Shown one piece after another: positions 63,690 to 64,000 of a stretch of DNA of 64,000 nt. Every line of letters starts with the position of its first letter. Position 1 is the stretch's first letter. The DNA is from Rhodamnia argentea (lineage: Eukaryota > Streptophyta > Magnoliopsida > Myrtales > Myrtaceae), in contig NC_063154.1 of assembly GCF_020921035.1 (NCBI RefSeq), positions 4,960,001 to 5,024,000 on the forward strand. The letters are read 5' to 3'. Under the pieces are notes generated by a model. It worked only from the letters and a program-made list of their open reading frames with translations. It had not been told where the DNA came from and did not search any database. The position numbers and the translations under genes are program-made.

Positions 63690-64000
63690 ACCTGTTGGCA
63701 AGGATCGGGATCCTTACCTGATGATCTTGGAGAGAATATGCGATTTAGTTACATGAGTCCAAGTTCATTAAGCCCAAGGGCATGCCGTACCGACCCGATC
63801 TAACGAGGGCGGAGAGTAGTCGCCGGCTGAGACCATCAAGGATAATTGAGGCATGTAATGGCCTCAAAGTATTTTATTCACGGGATTATCGATTCTCTTG
63901 ACCCATTAAGGATGGTGAGATTTTCCTTACCCCAATGATCTTGGAGATAACGCCATTTATTAACATGATTGGAAGTTCCTTAACGTACGGTTTTGGTCTG
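63690..64000. repeat. Short direct repeat at the right edge
   Basis: Words such as TTGACC, AAGGAT, TCCTTACC and GATGATCTTGGAGA/AATGATCTTGGAGA occur in the same order at about 63,687-63,740 and 63,898-63,945. This suggests two copies of an unknown repeat about 210 bp apart. No gene is seen before the window ends. Confidence 0.45.

Overview
The window is nuclear DNA from a flowering plant, very probably a eudicot. The genes have many short GT-AG introns in AT-rich DNA, their products match plant-specific families, and the intergenic DNA is full of short plant DNA transposons plus one Copia retrotransposon. The density and style of the repeats would fit a woody rosid such as Myrtaceae, but I cannot fix the family from sequence alone.

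Layout: 1-936 (-) is the first coding exon of a CPK1/CPK2-type calcium-dependent protein kinase that runs off the left edge. 937-10,223 is a 9 kb gene desert with tandem repeats and several inverted-repeat transposons, including an intact 987-bp Mutator-like foldback element with a perfect 9-bp target duplication. 10,224-29,345 (+) is a complete 32-exon UBP12/UBP13-type ubiquitin protease of 1,111 codons; its intron 15 carries a 3,957-bp internally deleted Copia element in antisense. 29,890-40,735 is a direct segmental duplication. Copy A holds a steroid 5-alpha-reductase-family gene (30,833-32,098) and a dead sucrose-phosphatase fragment (34,075-34,914). Copy B holds a paralogous reductase gene (35,592-37,191) and leads into the intact sucrose-phosphatase gene (40,286-44,285). 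The junction near 34,915 joins SPP intron 2 to sequence from the 3' flank of the ubiquitin protease.

44,997-48,769 (-) is a plant-specific acidic/basic protein of 877 codons with a SAP-like N-terminus. It shows three separate internal duplications: a 147-bp repeat inside exon 3, a duplicated exon-intron unit, and an 83-bp copy of its last exon in the 3' flank. 50,702-56,462 (-) is a complete nine-exon secreted GH3 beta-glucosidase. 57,947-59,359 (+) is a two-exon RTM2-like HSP20-domain protein with a C-terminal membrane anchor. 59,563-63,561 (-) contains three tandem phytocyanin-like (plantacyanin-like) copies, each damaged in a different way.

The genes do not form a pathway; this is an ordinary chromosomal neighbourhood. 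SPP is the final step of sucrose synthesis, the GH3 enzyme acts on cell-wall glucans, and UBP12 and the CDPK are regulatory. The main interest is the well-preserved record of duplication, transposon insertion with readable target sites, and gene decay. I reconstructed all exon boundaries by hand from splice sites, reading-frame continuity and remembered family sequences. Phases close in every intact gene model, but no alignment was run.
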